Below are positions 13,425 through 23,365 of a stretch of DNA of 64,000 nt, in pieces (within the stretch, counting starts at the first letter, position 1; the number at the start of each line of letters is the position of its first letter). The notes beneath the pieces were generated by a model. That model saw only the letters and a program-made list of their open reading frames with translations. It made no database searches and was not told where the DNA came from. The position numbers were made by a program, and so were the translations under genes. This DNA is from Frondihabitans sucicola (GTDB taxonomy: Bacteria; Actinomycetota; Actinomycetes; Actinomycetales; Microbacteriaceae), in contig NZ_AP027732.1 in assembly GCF_030296615.1 (NCBI RefSeq), forward strand, positions 3,043,042 through 3,107,041. The letters are read 5' to 3'.

Positions 13425-13982
13425 CTACTTGCCCGCCTTCGACTGTTCGTCGGCCTCGAGATCGGACAGGAAGCGGTCGACGATGGCCGATGCCTTCTTG
13501 TCGTTGGTGAGGCTCTCGCCGATGACACCCGACGCGAGGTCGATCGCCAGCGAACCCACTTCGCTGCGGAGCGAGACGAGCGCGCTCTGACGCTCGGCCT
13601 CGATCTGCACCTGGGCCTGAGCCGTGATGCGGTCGGCGTCGGCCTGAGCCTGGGCCGTGACCTCTTTGCCGATGCGAGTGGCGTCGGTGCGCGCCTGCTC
13701 GCGAATCTTGGCCGCCTCGGCGCGAGCGTCGGCGAGCTGCTTGTTGTACTCCTCGAGCGCGGCAGCGGCCTCGGCCTGTGCGTTCTCGGCCTTCTTGATG
13801 CCGCCCTCGATCACCTCGGCACGCTCATCGAGCATCTTCTGCATGCGAGGGAGGGCCACCCGCCAGAAGAGGAAGAGGATGACGAGGAAGCTGATGCCAC
13901 CCCAGACGAGGTCAGGCGTCTCGGGGAGGATCGGGTTGTGTGCTTCACCCGCCGCCACCACGAGTGTTTGTGCGCTGAGCAT
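13425..13982 (-). CDS. atpF: ATP synthase F0 subunit b
   Basis: The 185-residue subunit b is the membrane-anchored peripheral stalk. A single N-terminal helix (LVWGGISFLVILFLFWRVAL, residues 25-44) is followed by a long charged coiled coil rich in Ala, Glu, Arg and Lys (residues 50-165), as expected. The gene has normal length and sits between atpE (9 bp) and atpH (2 bp). Confidence 0.97.
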   Translation of the reverse strand: MLSAQTLVVAAGEAHNPILPETPDLVWGGISFLVILFLFWRVALPRMQKMLDERAEVIEGGIKKAENAQAEAAAALEEYNKQLADARAEAAKIREQARTDATRIGKEVTAQAQADADRITAQAQVQIEAERQSALVSLRSEVGSLAIDLASGVIGESLTNDKKASAIVDRFLSDLEADEQSKAGK

Positions 13983-13991
13983 GCGTCGGCC

Positions 13992-14279
<288 letters not shown>

Positions 14280-15101
14280 TTAGTGTTCGTCGTTCAGCGC
14301 GAGCTGGACGTAAACAGCAGTGAGCAGCGAGAAGACGTAGGCCTGAAGAACACCGACGAAGATCTCGAACAGGGTGAAGGCGAAGCCGAAGGCGACCGTG
14401 CCGATGCCGAACAGGGCAAAGAGATTGCCCGACTCGAAGAAGAAGAACGACGTGGCCGAGAAGAACAGCACGAGCAGCAGGTGCCCGACGATCATGTTCA
14501 TGAGCAGTCGCAGGGTCAGCGTGATCGGCCGAAGGAGGAACGTCGAGACGAACTCGATGGGCGTGACGATGATGTAGAGGAACCACGGCACCCCGGGAGG
14601 CACGAGCGCATTGCGGAAGAAGGTGCCCGGGTGCTTCTTGACACCCGCGTAGATGAAGGACACGTACGCGACGACGGCCAGGATCAGCGGGACGCCGATG
14701 GTGGAGGTTCCGGCGATGTTGACGCCGATGATCACGCCGGTCAGGTTGAAGAACAGCACCATGAAGAACACGGTGGTGAGGATCGGGAGGAAGCGCCGGC
14801 CGTCTTTCTTGCCGAGGATGTCGTCACCGACGTTGCCGCGGACGAAACCGAGACCGAGTTCGACGACGCTCTGGAAGCGCCCCGGAACGAGCTTCATGCG
14901 TCGTGTTCCGAGCCAGAAGATCAGGATCAGAAGGACGATCGCGAGGAAACGCGCGAGCGTGATGCGGGTGATCTCGAAGGGCGTGCCCGCGAAGAGAAGG
15001 ACCGACGGGAAGAACTCGTCGATGGATGGGCCCTGGAAACCTCCGCTGCTTCCGCTCGCAGCAGCGAGCGGGTGCAACAGGGTGATGGCGTTAGCTAACA
15101 G
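14280..15101 (-). CDS. atpB: ATP synthase F0 subunit a
   Basis: Subunit a forms the proton half-channels next to the c-ring. Several membrane helices are present, with the conserved C-terminal block LRLLMNMIVGHLLL that carries the functional arginine, and a hydrophilic GKKDGRRFLP loop. The start is uncertain. AGGAG at 15108-15112 lies six bases before an in-frame CTG (15099-15101), which gives MLANAITLLHPLAAASG. The first conventional start is TTG at 15077, which has no ribosome site. I therefore prefer CTG (273 residues) over TTG (265). A base error at the start is also possible in this sequence. Confidence 0.92.
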   Translation of the reverse strand: MLANAITLLHPLAAASGSSGGFQGPSIDEFFPSVLLFAGTPFEITRITLARFLAIVLLILIFWLGTRRMKLVPGRFQSVVELGLGFVRGNVGDDILGKKDGRRFLPILTTVFFMVLFFNLTGVIIGVNIAGTSTIGVPLILAVVAYVSFIYAGVKKHPGTFFRNALVPPGVPWFLYIIVTPIEFVSTFLLRPITLTLRLLMNMIVGHLLLVLFFSATSFFFFESGNLFALFGIGTVAFGFAFTLFEIFVGVLQAYVFSLLTAVYVQLALNDEH

Positions 15102-15110
15102 CGCTATCTC

Positions 15111-15317
15111 CTGATTCGGGACGCGGGCACGAGGCGACGGTCACAGTCTTGGTGCCACAACTCACGCTGTCGGCAACAACTCTGTGTCGGCACCGCGAGA
15201 CGCGGCGATGATCTATGGGGAAGCGACCCTTCGGCAGTTGACAGGCCGGGGACACGAACACATTCAGCCTATCAAGAGAATTGACTCCAGACGAACCATT
15301 CCGGCCCGTCAGGGCGC
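15111..15317 (-). other. 207-bp gap before atpB
   Basis: This stretch between the AtpI-like stop and atpB holds no open frame of note. It carries the atpB ribosome site at its end (15108-15112). A promoter for the core atp genes may be here, but no -35/-10 pair at standard spacing was convincing. Confidence 0.4.
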
Positions 15318-15770
15318 TCATTTGTCGGAATTTGCGCGCTCTGCACCGGGCAGAGCGACGTCGATACCCACGCGCGAACGGGTGATGACCACGACGTCGA
15401 CGACAAGACTGCCGACCACCCCGACGACGATGCTCAGGAACATCACGAGCGTGTTGACCCAGGGCTGGTCTTTGAGGAGGACCACGATCACCAGGAACAC
15501 GATGAACTTCAGCAGCCACCCGCCGAGGACGATGCCGAAGAAGGCTCCGCTGAGGAGGCTTCCGCCGGAGGCCCTCAGGCCGATGAGGATGCTGGCGGCC
15601 GTCATCCCGGTGAACACGAGAGCGAGGGCCGTGCCCACCAGGGCGCTGGTGACGCCGGTGGCGCCGACGGTCAGACCCCCCACGAGGCATCCCACGACGG
15701 CGATGCCGAGCGCGAGCAGGCTGCCGAGCCGCAGGATCCTGGTGAAGATTCGGTTGTTCGCGGGGTTCAT
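15318..15770 (-). CDS. AtpI-like small membrane protein upstream of F0 genes
   Basis: The 150-residue protein has four hydrophobic helices (about residues 13-35, 38-58, 68-98 and 103-128) and a short polar tail. Position and topology match the ATP synthase I-type protein found before atpB in many bacteria, thought to help assemble the c-ring or carry magnesium. Sequence similarity to known AtpI is weak by eye, so the name rests on context. Its start overlaps the wecA stop as ATGA, so it is translationally coupled to wecA. Confidence 0.75.
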   Translation of the reverse strand: MNPANNRIFTRILRLGSLLALGIAVVGCLVGGLTVGATGVTSALVGTALALVFTGMTAASILIGLRASGGSLLSGAFFGIVLGGWLLKFIVFLVIVVLLKDQPWVNTLVMFLSIVVGVVGSLVVDVVVITRSRVGIDVALPGAERANSDK

Positions 15771-17134
15771 GCGCGCCTCTCGGTCTCGGTGAGAGGCTTC
15801 TGCTTCTCACTGGGCACGGCTTCGGAGCGCGTGACTGTTTCGGGAAGGACCGGCGCGGGGCCGGTGACGTTGCGGAGTGCGGTGACAGCGATGCGCTCGT
15901 CGTCGCGGCTGGGCTTCGGGGACGCCGAGGCGCGGCGTCCGGCCTGGTCGAGCGGGTCGTACTGCTCGACGCCCGCGGTCACGGCGGTGGCCGAGGGGGC
16001 GTTCTGCACGGCCATCTCGACGCGCTTTCGACGGCTGAGGGGTGCCAGGGTGATGGCGGCGCAGACGACGAGACCGGCGATGAGGAAGACCACCACCCAG
16101 CGCGGGGGCAGGAAGAAGAACAGCAGGCAGCCGACGGAGACGACGGCGGTCCAGCCATAGAAGATCAGGACGGCGTGGAAATGCGAGTGCCCCATGTCGA
16201 GCAGCCGGTGGTGCAGGTGCTTGCGGTCGGCGCTGAACGGCGATTTTCCGGCGCTGACGCGGCGCAGGACCGCCAGGCTGAAGTCGAGAAGAGGCACGAT
16301 CAGGATCGCGAGGGGCAACAAAATCGGGATGAACACCGGGAGCAGGGTGGACTTGTCGGTCGCACCGGGGTTGATGGCCCCCGTCACCGAGACGGCGCTC
16401 GTGGCCATGAGGAGGCCGGTGAGGAGCGCCCCGGCGTCGCCCATGAACAGTCGCGCCGGATGCCAGTTCAACGGCAGGAACCCGACGGCTGCACCGATGA
16501 GGACGGCCGTGATGAGCGCGGCCAGGTTGAAGTACTCGAACTCGCTGCCGGAGGACGACGAGAGGATGAAGCTGTAGATGAAGAAGACGCCATTGGCGAT
16601 GATCGTGACGCCGGCGACGAGACCGTCGAGACCGTCGATGAAGTTCACGGCGTTCATCACCAGGACCACGGCGAACACGGTCAGGATCAGCGACATGTAG
16701 CTCGAGCCGATCGTGATGCCGCCGATGGGCAGTGAGACCAGCTGGACTCCCTGCCAGGCGAGCAGCCCCGCCGCGATGATCTGGCCGGCGAGCTTGGTCA
16801 TCCAGTCGAGATCCCAGAGGTCGTCGACGACCCCGATCACGACGATGATGAACGCGGCCCCCAGGATGGCCAGGATGTGGCCGGGCTCGGCGAAGACGAG
16901 CCGGAAGTAGTCGACGCCCGAGATGAGCGGGAACACGAACCAGGCCGCCAGGAGGGCGATCACGATGCCCGCGAACATGGCTACGCCGCCGAGGCGCGGC
17001 GTCGGATTGGTGTGGACGTCTCGCTCGCGGATCTTCGGGGCGAGGCGGTACTTCGTGCCGAGTCGCCAGGCGAGGACCGACAGCGCGAAACTGACGACGG
17101 CCGAGATGGCGGCCGCGAGAAGGTAATACCTCAC
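15767..17134 (-). CDS. wecA: WecA/MraY-family undecaprenyl-phosphate sugar-1-phosphate transferase
   Basis: This 455-residue membrane enzyme transfers a sugar 1-phosphate, probably GlcNAc-1-P, to undecaprenyl or decaprenyl phosphate at the start of a cell-wall polymer or linker. About eleven hydrophobic helices fill residues 1-345, with the family motifs TPRLGG, NFIDGLDGLVAG, FMGDAGALLTG and the HLHHRLLDMGHSH loop. A polar cytoplasmic tail of about 100 residues follows, longer than in E. coli WecA. The location between tsaC and the atp genes matches the Rv1302 position in mycobacteria. Confidence 0.92.
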   Translation of the reverse strand: MRYYLLAAAISAVVSFALSVLAWRLGTKYRLAPKIRERDVHTNPTPRLGGVAMFAGIVIALLAAWFVFPLISGVDYFRLVFAEPGHILAILGAAFIIVVIGVVDDLWDLDWMTKLAGQIIAAGLLAWQGVQLVSLPIGGITIGSSYMSLILTVFAVVLVMNAVNFIDGLDGLVAGVTIIANGVFFIYSFILSSSSGSEFEYFNLAALITAVLIGAAVGFLPLNWHPARLFMGDAGALLTGLLMATSAVSVTGAINPGATDKSTLLPVFIPILLPLAILIVPLLDFSLAVLRRVSAGKSPFSADRKHLHHRLLDMGHSHFHAVLIFYGWTAVVSVGCLLFFFLPPRWVVVFLIAGLVVCAAITLAPLSRRKRVEMAVQNAPSATAVTAGVEQYDPLDQAGRRASASPKPSRDDERIAVTALRNVTGPAPVLPETVTRSEAVPSEKQKPLTETERRA

Positions 17135-17162
17135 GGCGCCCGCCTCATTCGATCGCGGGCTC

Positions 17163-17834
17163 TCATATGACGACGCCGTCCGCCGCCACTCGCCGGATCT
17201 CGTCGTCGGAGATCACACCGTGGCGCACGATGCGGAGAACGCCGTCGCCGGTCGCGTCGACGATCGTCGACCCCGTGTTGGCGCCGGGAGGCAGGACGTA
17301 GTCGCTGCCGGCTTCGCCGCCGTCGAGATAGATCTCGACCGACTCCCCGAGCATCTCCTGGGCCTCCTGGGCCGTGAGAGCCGCCGGCTGGCCGGTGAGG
17401 TTGGCGCTCGAGACCGCGAGCGGCCCGGTTTCTTCGAGCAGCTCGAGGACGAGCTTGTTGCTCGGCTGGCGGAGGGCGACGGTGCCCCGGGTCTCGCCGA
17501 GATCCCAGACCAGAGAAGCCTGGGCGCGCAGGATGACGGTCAGACCGCCGGGCCAGAACTCGTCGAGGAGCGGCTGCACCAGGTCGGGAACGCTCTCGGT
17601 GAGCGCTGCCAGCGTGTCCTGGCCTTTGACGAGGACCGGCGGCGGCGACTGCCGCGTCCGCCCCTTCGCGTCGAGAAGCCGCTGCACGGCCTCCGGATCG
17701 AACGCATCGGCAGCCAGGCCGTAGACGGTGTCGGTGGGCACCACGACGAGTTCGCCGCGCGCGATGGCGGCGCGAGCGAGACGCATTCCGGTGAGGAGTT
17801 CTGCGTCGACGGCGCAGTCGTAGAGGGAAGACAT
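17163..17834 (-). CDS. tsaC: L-threonylcarbamoyladenylate synthase (Sua5/YwlC/TsaC family)
   Basis: The 223-residue enzyme makes threonylcarbamoyl-AMP from threonine, bicarbonate and ATP for the universal t6A37 modification of tRNA. The YrdC domain covers most of the protein: VVPTDTVYGLAADAF near residue 31, the KGRTRQSPPPVLV block near residue 57, and SSANLTGQPAA near residue 145. The extra C-terminal Sua5 domain is absent, so it is the short form. It follows prmC after 75 bp in the release factor-ATP synthase block. Confidence 0.95.
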   Translation of the reverse strand: MSSLYDCAVDAELLTGMRLARAAIARGELVVVPTDTVYGLAADAFDPEAVQRLLDAKGRTRQSPPPVLVKGQDTLAALTESVPDLVQPLLDEFWPGGLTVILRAQASLVWDLGETRGTVALRQPSNKLVLELLEETGPLAVSSANLTGQPAALTAQEAQEMLGESVEIYLDGGEAGSDYVLPPGANTGSTIVDATGDGVLRIVRHGVISDDEIRRVAADGVVI

Positions 17835-17909
17835 GACGCAACGATTGTAGTGCGCCCCGCCGTGGGTGCTCCTGACGGCTCGCCCAGCATCCGCCGGAGG
17901 ACTCGTGGC

Positions 17910-18767
17910 TCAGCGCAGCGCTGTCGTCGCGCGGTCGCGGCGGGTCAGGTCGGGATGCGTCGCGGCGCCCCGCCAGCCGTCGGCCGTCAGCAGCTCGCGA
18001 ATCGCGCGACCCTGCTCGTCACCGTGCTCGACGACGAGCGTGCCGCCCGGCACCAGGAGCGCGTGCGCACGCCGAGACAGCCTTCGTACGACGTCCAGTC
18101 CGTCGGCTCCCCCGTAGAGCGCCAGGGCCGGATCGTGCAGTCTGACCTCCGGATCGCGGGGAACCATGCCGACGGGAATGTAGGGCGGGTTCGAGACCAC
18201 GACGGACACCGTCCCGTCGAGCTCGGGCAGGGCGTCACCGAGGTCGCCCTCGACGAGGCTGACCCGAGCGCCGGTCGATTCGATGTTCTGCCTCGTCCAG
18301 ACGGCCGCCTCCGGCGAGAGTTCGACGGCGTAGACGCGGGACCGCGGCACCTCGGTGGCCAGTGCCAGCGCGAGAGCACCGCTGCCGGTGCCGAGGTCGA
18401 CGGCGATGGGCTCTGCCTCGGCGCGCGCGGCGAGGGCGTCGATGGCGATCTGGGCCACGCCCTCGGTCTCGGGGCGCGGCACGAAGACACCGGGACCGAC
18501 GTGCAGTTCGAGAGAGCGGAACGGCGCCAGGCCGGTCAGGTGCTGCAGTGGCTCTCGGCCGGCGCGGCGGACGACGAGGTCCTGGAACGACGAAGCGTCC
18601 GCTTCGGACACGGTGCCGCCGGTGATGGCCTTCACCGCGACCTCGCCGCGGCCGATGCGCAGCACGTGCGCCAGCAGAAGCTCGGCGTCGACCGCGGGAG
18701 TCGGAACGCCCGCGGCGTCGAGGATCCTGCGCCCTTCGGCGAGCATTCTCGAGACGTCGAGACTCAC
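17910..18767 (-). CDS. prmC: Peptide chain release factor N5-glutamine methyltransferase
   Basis: The 285-residue enzyme methylates the GGQ glutamine of release factors, using S-adenosylmethionine. The N-terminal helical domain is followed by the SAM motif [16 protein letters not shown] and the catalytic [11 protein letters not shown] motif. I chose GTG at 18767 because it overlaps the prfA stop as GTGA; the frame is open further upstream, but that would lie inside prfA. Its substrate gene prfA is immediately upstream. Confidence 0.96.
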   Translation of the reverse strand: MSLDVSRMLAEGRRILDAAGVPTPAVDAELLLAHVLRIGRGEVAVKAITGGTVSEADASSFQDLVVRRAGREPLQHLTGLAPFRSLELHVGPGVFVPRPETEGVAQIAIDALAARAEAEPIAVDLGTGSGALALALATEVPRSRVYAVELSPEAAVWTRQNIESTGARVSLVEGDLGDALPELDGTVSVVVSNPPYIPVGMVPRDPEVRLHDPALALYGGADGLDVVRRLSRRAHALLVPGGTLVVEHGDEQGRAIRELLTADGWRGAATHPDLTRRDRATTALR

Positions 18768-19846
18768 GCGGACTGGTCGCCGATGTCGGCCAGCTGCGCC
18801 TCTTCGTCGGCCGTGATGCACGACTGGATGACCGGCTCGAGAGCGCCGTCCATCACCGCGTCGAGGTTGTACGCCTTGTAGCCGGTGCGGTGATCCGCGA
18901 TGCGGTTCTCCGGGAAGTTGTACGTTCGGATGCGCTCCGACCTGTCCATGCCGCGGATCTGGCTCTTGCGGGCGTCGGACGCGACCGCCGCCTGCTCCTC
19001 GGCCTGACGCGCCAGGATTCGCGCGCGGAGCACCCTCATACCGGCCTCGCGGTTCTGCAGCTGCGACTTCTCGTTCTGCATGGCCACGACGATGCCGGTC
19101 GGAAGGTGCGTGATCCGGACGGCGGAGTCCGTCGTGTTGACCGACTGCCCACCGGGACCCGACGAGCGGTACACGTCGATCTTCAGGTCGTTCTGGTTGA
19201 TCTCGACCTCTTCGGGCTCGTCGACCTCGGGGAACACGAGTACGCCTGTGGTCGAGGTGTGGATGCGCCCCTGCGACTCCGTGGCCGGAACCCGCTGGAC
19301 GCGGTGGACGCCGCCCTCGTACTTGAGGTGGGCCCAGACCCCCTGCGCCGGGTCGCTGGAGTTGCCCTTGATGGCCACCTGGACGTTCTTGTAGCCCCCG
19401 AGGTCGGACTCGTCGCGTTCGAGGAGCTCGGTCTTCCAGCCCTTCGACTCGGCGTAGTGCGTGTACATCCGCAGGAGATCTGCGGCGAAGAGGGCGCTCT
19501 CGGCGCCACCCTCACCGCCCTTGATCTCCATGATGACGTCACGACCGTCGTCCGGATCGCGCGGGATCAGAAGGCGACGGAGCTTCTCCTCGGCCTCGAC
19601 CAGCGACGCCTCGAGAGCGGGAACCTCTTCGGCGAACGCCTCGTCGTCTTTCGCCAGCTCGCGAGCCGCCTCGAGATCGTCGACGTTCTGGGTCCAGGCC
19701 GCGTGCGCAGCGACGATCCGCGACAGTTCCGCGTAGCGGCGATTGATCTTCTTGGCCCTGGCCGCATCCGCGTGGACGGCAGGATCAGAGAGCTGAACCT
19801 GCAGATCCTCGTGCTCGGCCAGCAGCACTGCTACCGACTCGAACAC
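18764..19846 (-). CDS. prfA: Peptide chain release factor 1
   Basis: The 360-residue factor recognises UAA and UAG stop codons and releases the peptide. The catalytic GGQ is in [18 protein letters not shown] near residue 237, and the codon-recognition region lies in the preceding domain ([15 protein letters not shown]). Length is normal. The start is two bases after the rho stop. In mycobacteria rpmE lies between rho and prfA; it is absent here. Confidence 0.97.
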   Translation of the reverse strand: MFESVAVLLAEHEDLQVQLSDPAVHADAARAKKINRRYAELSRIVAAHAAWTQNVDDLEAARELAKDDEAFAEEVPALEASLVEAEEKLRRLLIPRDPDDGRDVIMEIKGGEGGAESALFAADLLRMYTHYAESKGWKTELLERDESDLGGYKNVQVAIKGNSSDPAQGVWAHLKYEGGVHRVQRVPATESQGRIHTSTTGVLVFPEVDEPEEVEINQNDLKIDVYRSSGPGGQSVNTTDSAVRITHLPTGIVVAMQNEKSQLQNREAGMRVLRARILARQAEEQAAVASDARKSQIRGMDRSERIRTYNFPENRIADHRTGYKAYNLDAVMDGALEPVIQSCITADEEAQLADIGDQSA

Positions 19847-19848
19847 GA

Positions 19849-22242
19849 TCAGTCTTCTTTGTGACCGTTGGTCGCGGGAACCGACTTCTGGACCTGCACG
19901 AGGAACTCGACGTTGGACTGCGTCTCTTTGAGATTGCGGAGAACGATCTCGAGAGCCTGCTGCTGGTCGAGACCGGCGAGGGCACGGCGCAGACGCCAGG
20001 TGATCTTGACCTCGTCGGGACTGAGAAGCATCTCTTCGCGGCGGGTGCCGGACGCGTTCACGTCGACGGCCGGGAAGATGCGCTTGTCGGCCAGGTGGCG
20101 CGAGAGGCGGAGCTCCATGTTGCCGGTGCCCTTGAACTCCTCGAAGATCACTTCGTCCATCTTGGAGCCGGTCTCGACGAGCGCGGTGGCGAGGATGGTC
20201 AGCGAGCCGCCGTTCTCGATGTTGCGAGCGGCACCGAAGAAGCGCTTCGGCGGGTAGAGCGCCGACGAGTCGACGCCGCCCGAGAGGATGCGGCCCGACG
20301 CCGGCAGCGACAGGTTGTAGGCGCGGCCGAGGCGGGTGATGGAATCGAGGAGGACGACGACGTCGTGGCCCAGCTCGACCAGGCGCTTGGCGCGCTCGAT
20401 GGCGAGCTCGGCGACCGTGGTGTGGTCTTCGGCAGGACGGTCGAACGTCGAGGCGATGACCTCGCCCTTGACCGTGCGCTGCATGTCGGTCACCTCTTCG
20501 GGGCGCTCGTCGACCAGGACGACCATGAGGTGGACCTCGGGGTTGTTGATCGCGATCGAGTTGGCGATGGCTTGCAGGATGAGCGTCTTGCCGGCCTTCG
20601 GCGGCGCGACGATGAGACCGCGCTGCCCCTTGCCGATCGGCGACACGAGATCGATGATGCGCGTCGACAGCTTCGACGGCTCGGTCTCGAGGCGCAGACG
20701 CTCCTGCGGGTAGAGCGGGGTCAGCTTGTTGAACTCGACTCGCTTGGACGCCTCGTCGATGGTCTGGCCGTTGATCGAGTCGATGCGCACGATCGCGTTG
20801 TACTTCTGGCGACCCTGCTGGTTGTCGCCCTCGCGGGGCTGACGGATGGCGCCGACCACGGCGTCGCCCTTGCGCAGGTGGTACTTCTTCACCTGGCCGA
20901 GGGAGACGTAGACGTCGCTCGCACCCGGCAGGTAGCCGGTGGTGCGGACGAAGGCGTAGTTGTCGAGCACGTCGAGGATGCCCGCGACGGGGATGAGGAC
21001 GTCGTCCTCGCTGATCTCGGGCTCGAAGTCGTCGTTCTGGTTCGAACGGCCGCGCTTGCGGTCGCGCTGACGGTTGCGGCCGCGGCCGCCCTCGCTGTCT
21101 TCACGCTGCTGCTGCGCCTGGCCGCCCTGGCTCGCCTGATTGCCCTGGTTCGCCTGCTGGCGACGGTCGTCGTCGTCCTGCTGCGGCGCGCTCTGCGGCG
21201 CCTGTCCGTTGGAGTTCTGGGCGCCCTGGTTGTTCTGCGCCGGCTGGTTGCTCTGCTGGCCGCCGTTGTTCTGGCCGCCGTTCTGCTGGCCGCCGTTGTT
21301 CTGGCCGCCGTTGTTCTGGCCGTTCTGCTGACCACCGCGGTTGCGGTTGCGGTTGCGACGGCCGCCTCCCTGCTGCTGTGGCTGCTCGGAGCCGGCCGAC
21401 TCGGTGCTCGTCTCGGTCGGGGTCTCCGCCTCGGCGGGAGTCTCGGTGGTCGATCCGGCGCCGGCGACAGCGGTCTCGGCAGCAGCCTCGGCCTCTTTCT
21501 GGGCGCGGAGACGCGCCTGCTCGGCACGAGTCCGGTCGGCACGCGACTGACGCGGCGGAAGGTCGATGGTGATCTCGGGCTTCGAGGAGGCGGCAGGCGC
21601 CTCGGCGGCGGGCTCGGCTGCCTGGGCACCCTGACCGTTGTCGCTGGCTCGACGCGAGCCCCGGCGACGGCGGCCACCTTCGGCGGGAGCCTTCTGCTCG
21701 GTGCCGGCTGCAGCATCGCCCTCGACGGGAGTGGCGGTGACATCGGTGTCGGTGCTCGCCGCGGCGGCTTCGACCTCGACCGAGACCGGGGTCTCGGCGG
21801 GGAGCTCGAGCACCCCGGACTCGCCCTGGTTGGCGTGGTCGGTGGCCGAGCGGGGCTCGGGAGCGCCGGCTGCGGACGTCGCGCGGCGCGGCGCGCGCTT
21901 GGCGCGGGCGGGGGCGGGGGCGGGGGCGGGGGCGACGATGTCGGCCGCGGGCGCCTCGGGTGCAGCGGCCTCGGAGATGACGACCTCCGGGGTCGTCCCC
22001 TCGGCTGCGGCGGTCTCCGCCGGGGCGTCGACAGTGGTGACGGGGTGGTCGATGGTGAGCTCGGGCTGAGCCGGAGCAGCGGCGGCGTCGGTGCCGCTCG
22101 CCTGCGCCGCGGTGATGGCGGCCACGAGGTCGCCCTTCCGCAGCTTGGAGATTCCGCTGATGCCCAGCGAGGAGGCCAGAGCCTGAAGCGCGGGAAGTCG
22201 CAGGGCGCTGAGGTCAGCGGCGTCGGTTGTCGTGTCGGTCAC
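19849..22242 (-). CDS. rho: Transcription termination factor Rho with long low-complexity N-terminal region
   Basis: Rho is the hexameric RNA helicase that ends transcripts. The start is GTG 22242 ([11 protein letters not shown]) with GAAAGGA upstream; the frame is open to 22329. A Rho N-terminal helical domain ([28 protein letters not shown]) spans residues 13-45. It is followed by about 240 Ala/Pro/Glu-rich residues, a Gln/Asn/Gly-rich block (about 287-401) and an Arg-rich patch. The RNA-binding cold-shock-like domain, P-loop ([15 protein letters not shown]), [10 protein letters not shown] and [21 protein letters not shown] follow. The total is 797 residues against about 420 in E. coli. Confidence 0.97.
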   Translation of the reverse strand: MTDTTTDAADLSALRLPALQALASSLGISGISKLRKGDLVAAITAAQASGTDAAAAPAQPELTIDHPVTTVDAPAETAAAEGTTPEVVISEAAAPEAPAADIVAPAPAPAPARAKRAPRRATSAAGAPEPRSATDHANQGESGVLELPAETPVSVEVEAAAASTDTDVTATPVEGDAAAGTEQKAPAEGGRRRRGSRRASDNGQGAQAAEPAAEAPAASSKPEITIDLPPRQSRADRTRAEQARLRAQKEAEAAAETAVAGAGSTTETPAEAETPTETSTESAGSEQPQQQGGGRRNRNRNRGGQQNGQNNGGQNNGGQQNGGQNNGGQQSNQPAQNNQGAQNSNGQAPQSAPQQDDDDRRQQANQGNQASQGGQAQQQREDSEGGRGRNRQRDRKRGRSNQNDDFEPEISEDDVLIPVAGILDVLDNYAFVRTTGYLPGASDVYVSLGQVKKYHLRKGDAVVGAIRQPREGDNQQGRQKYNAIVRIDSINGQTIDEASKRVEFNKLTPLYPQERLRLETEPSKLSTRIIDLVSPIGKGQRGLIVAPPKAGKTLILQAIANSIAINNPEVHLMVVLVDERPEEVTDMQRTVKGEVIASTFDRPAEDHTTVAELAIERAKRLVELGHDVVVLLDSITRLGRAYNLSLPASGRILSGGVDSSALYPPKRFFGAARNIENGGSLTILATALVETGSKMDEVIFEEFKGTGNMELRLSRHLADKRIFPAVDVNASGTRREEMLLSPDEVKITWRLRRALAGLDQQQALEIVLRNLKETQSNVEFLVQVQKSVPATNGHKED
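21042..21384 (-). other. Gln/Asn/Gly-rich prion-like segment inside rho
   Basis: Codons for about residues 287-401 of Rho encode repeats of the type [10 protein letters not shown] mixed with Arg-Asn dipeptides, then a DDDDRR cluster and an Arg-rich stretch ([14 protein letters not shown]). Composition is dominated by Q, N, G and R. The DNA is repetitive, so it is prone to copy-number change. Confidence 0.9.
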
Positions 22243-22383
22243 GGGAGATGGTTTCCTTTCGCTCCCCCGTGCGGATCGCCGGGGGTGAGCTGGCCAGGCC
22301 TTGAGCACTGGCCGCGCGCTGCTCCTCACGCCGGAAGCAGTACGGATGCACTACGACGGAGTGAGATGCGCGCTTGGGTGAGA

Positions 22384-22401
22384 GTTGCAGAAACGTGCAA
22401 C
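22384..22401. promoter_or_regulatory. Small inverted repeat in the rho leader
   Basis: GTTGCA (22384-22389) and TGCAAC (22396-22401) form a perfect six-base inverted repeat with a six-base spacer. It lies in the 166-bp gap between thrB and rho, about 140 bp before the rho start. It may be an operator or an RNA hairpin of the rho leader; rho leaders are often sites of autoregulation. Rho could also be read through from thrB. Confidence 0.35.
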
Positions 22402-22408
22402 CCGGGAT

Positions 22409-23365
22409 TCACGAATCGGTAAGAGACGTGGTTTCTACCGGGTGCGGCACCACTGTAGCACCCTTGAGATCGACGGCCAGCATCAACGCGCGCCACGTGG
22501 TGACGGAGTGTTCCGCGACGAGTTGAGCGGCGAAGAGGCGCTGAGCAGGATCGCTCCCGAGCACGAGCAGCGACGGACCGGCCCCCGAGACGACCGCCGC
22601 GAGCCCCGCGTCCCGCAGCATCCTGATCAGGGTGTCTGTCTCGGGCATCGCCTTGGCGCGGTAGCTCTGGTGCAGGCGGTCCTCGGTCGCGGCGAGCAGG
22701 AGCTCGGGGCTCTGGATGAGCGCGGCGACCAGGAGGGCCGAGCGCGACACGTTGAACGTGGCGTCCTCGTGCGGGACGGAGGCCGGTTGGAGGCTCCGCG
22801 CCAGCTTCGTCGACAGGGTCGACTCGGGCACGAAGACCACCGGTGAGACTCCGCGGTGCACCAGCAGCCGCTTGTGCGACGGGCCGTCGGAGGTGGTCCA
22901 CGCGATGGTGAGGCCGCCGAACAGCGCGGGCGCCACGTTGTCGGGGTGCCCCTCAAGCTCGGTCGCGATCCGCAGGAGGGTGGAGGAGTCGACCTCCGCG
23001 ATGCCCTCGAGCAGGCCCTTCGCCGCCATGACGCCCGAGACGATGGCCGCGGCGGACGATCCGAGCCCCCGACCGTGCGGAATGGAGTTCTTCGCGTGCA
23101 GGATCAGCCCGGGTACGGGCTGACCCAGCGCCTCGAACGTGTAGACGATCGCGCGCACGACGAGGTTGGTCTCGTCGGTCGGCACATCGCCCTCGCCCAC
23201 GCCGCTGACGTGCACGAGCGCGCCGGGCTCGCCCGTGGCCGTGACCGTCAGCTCGTCGTAGAGCGAGAGCGCGATGCCGAGGGTGTCGAACCCCGGGCCG
23301 AGGTTCGCCGAGGTGGCGGGCACCTTGACGAGAACGCGACGCCCGGCAACGGGCCCTCCGGTCAT
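22409..23365 (-). CDS. thrB: Homoserine kinase
   Basis: The 318-residue GHMP kinase phosphorylates homoserine for threonine synthesis. Motifs are [17 protein letters not shown] near residue 13 and the ATP-binding loop [16 protein letters not shown] near residue 90, with [12 protein letters not shown] near the C-terminus. The start ATG 23365 overlaps the thrC stop as ATGA. It is the last of three threonine genes (hom, thrC, thrB) in the order usual for actinobacteria. Confidence 0.96.
   Translation of the reverse strand: MTGGPVAGRRVLVKVPATSANLGPGFDTLGIALSLYDELTVTATGEPGALVHVSGVGEGDVPTDETNLVVRAIVYTFEALGQPVPGLILHAKNSIPHGRGLGSSAAAIVSGVMAAKGLLEGIAEVDSSTLLRIATELEGHPDNVAPALFGGLTIAWTTSDGPSHKRLLVHRGVSPVVFVPESTLSTKLARSLQPASVPHEDATFNVSRSALLVAALIQSPELLLAATEDRLHQSYRAKAMPETDTLIRMLRDAGLAAVVSGAGPSLLVLGSDPAQRLFAAQLVAEHSVTTWRALMLAVDLKGATVVPHPVETTSLTDS

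Noticed and set aside
19861..22422. Very long plus-strand frame (853 residues) opposite rho
   Set aside because: It is antisense to rho, whose frame carries all expected motifs. High GC at third positions keeps the opposite strand open. No ribosome site or family motif was found.
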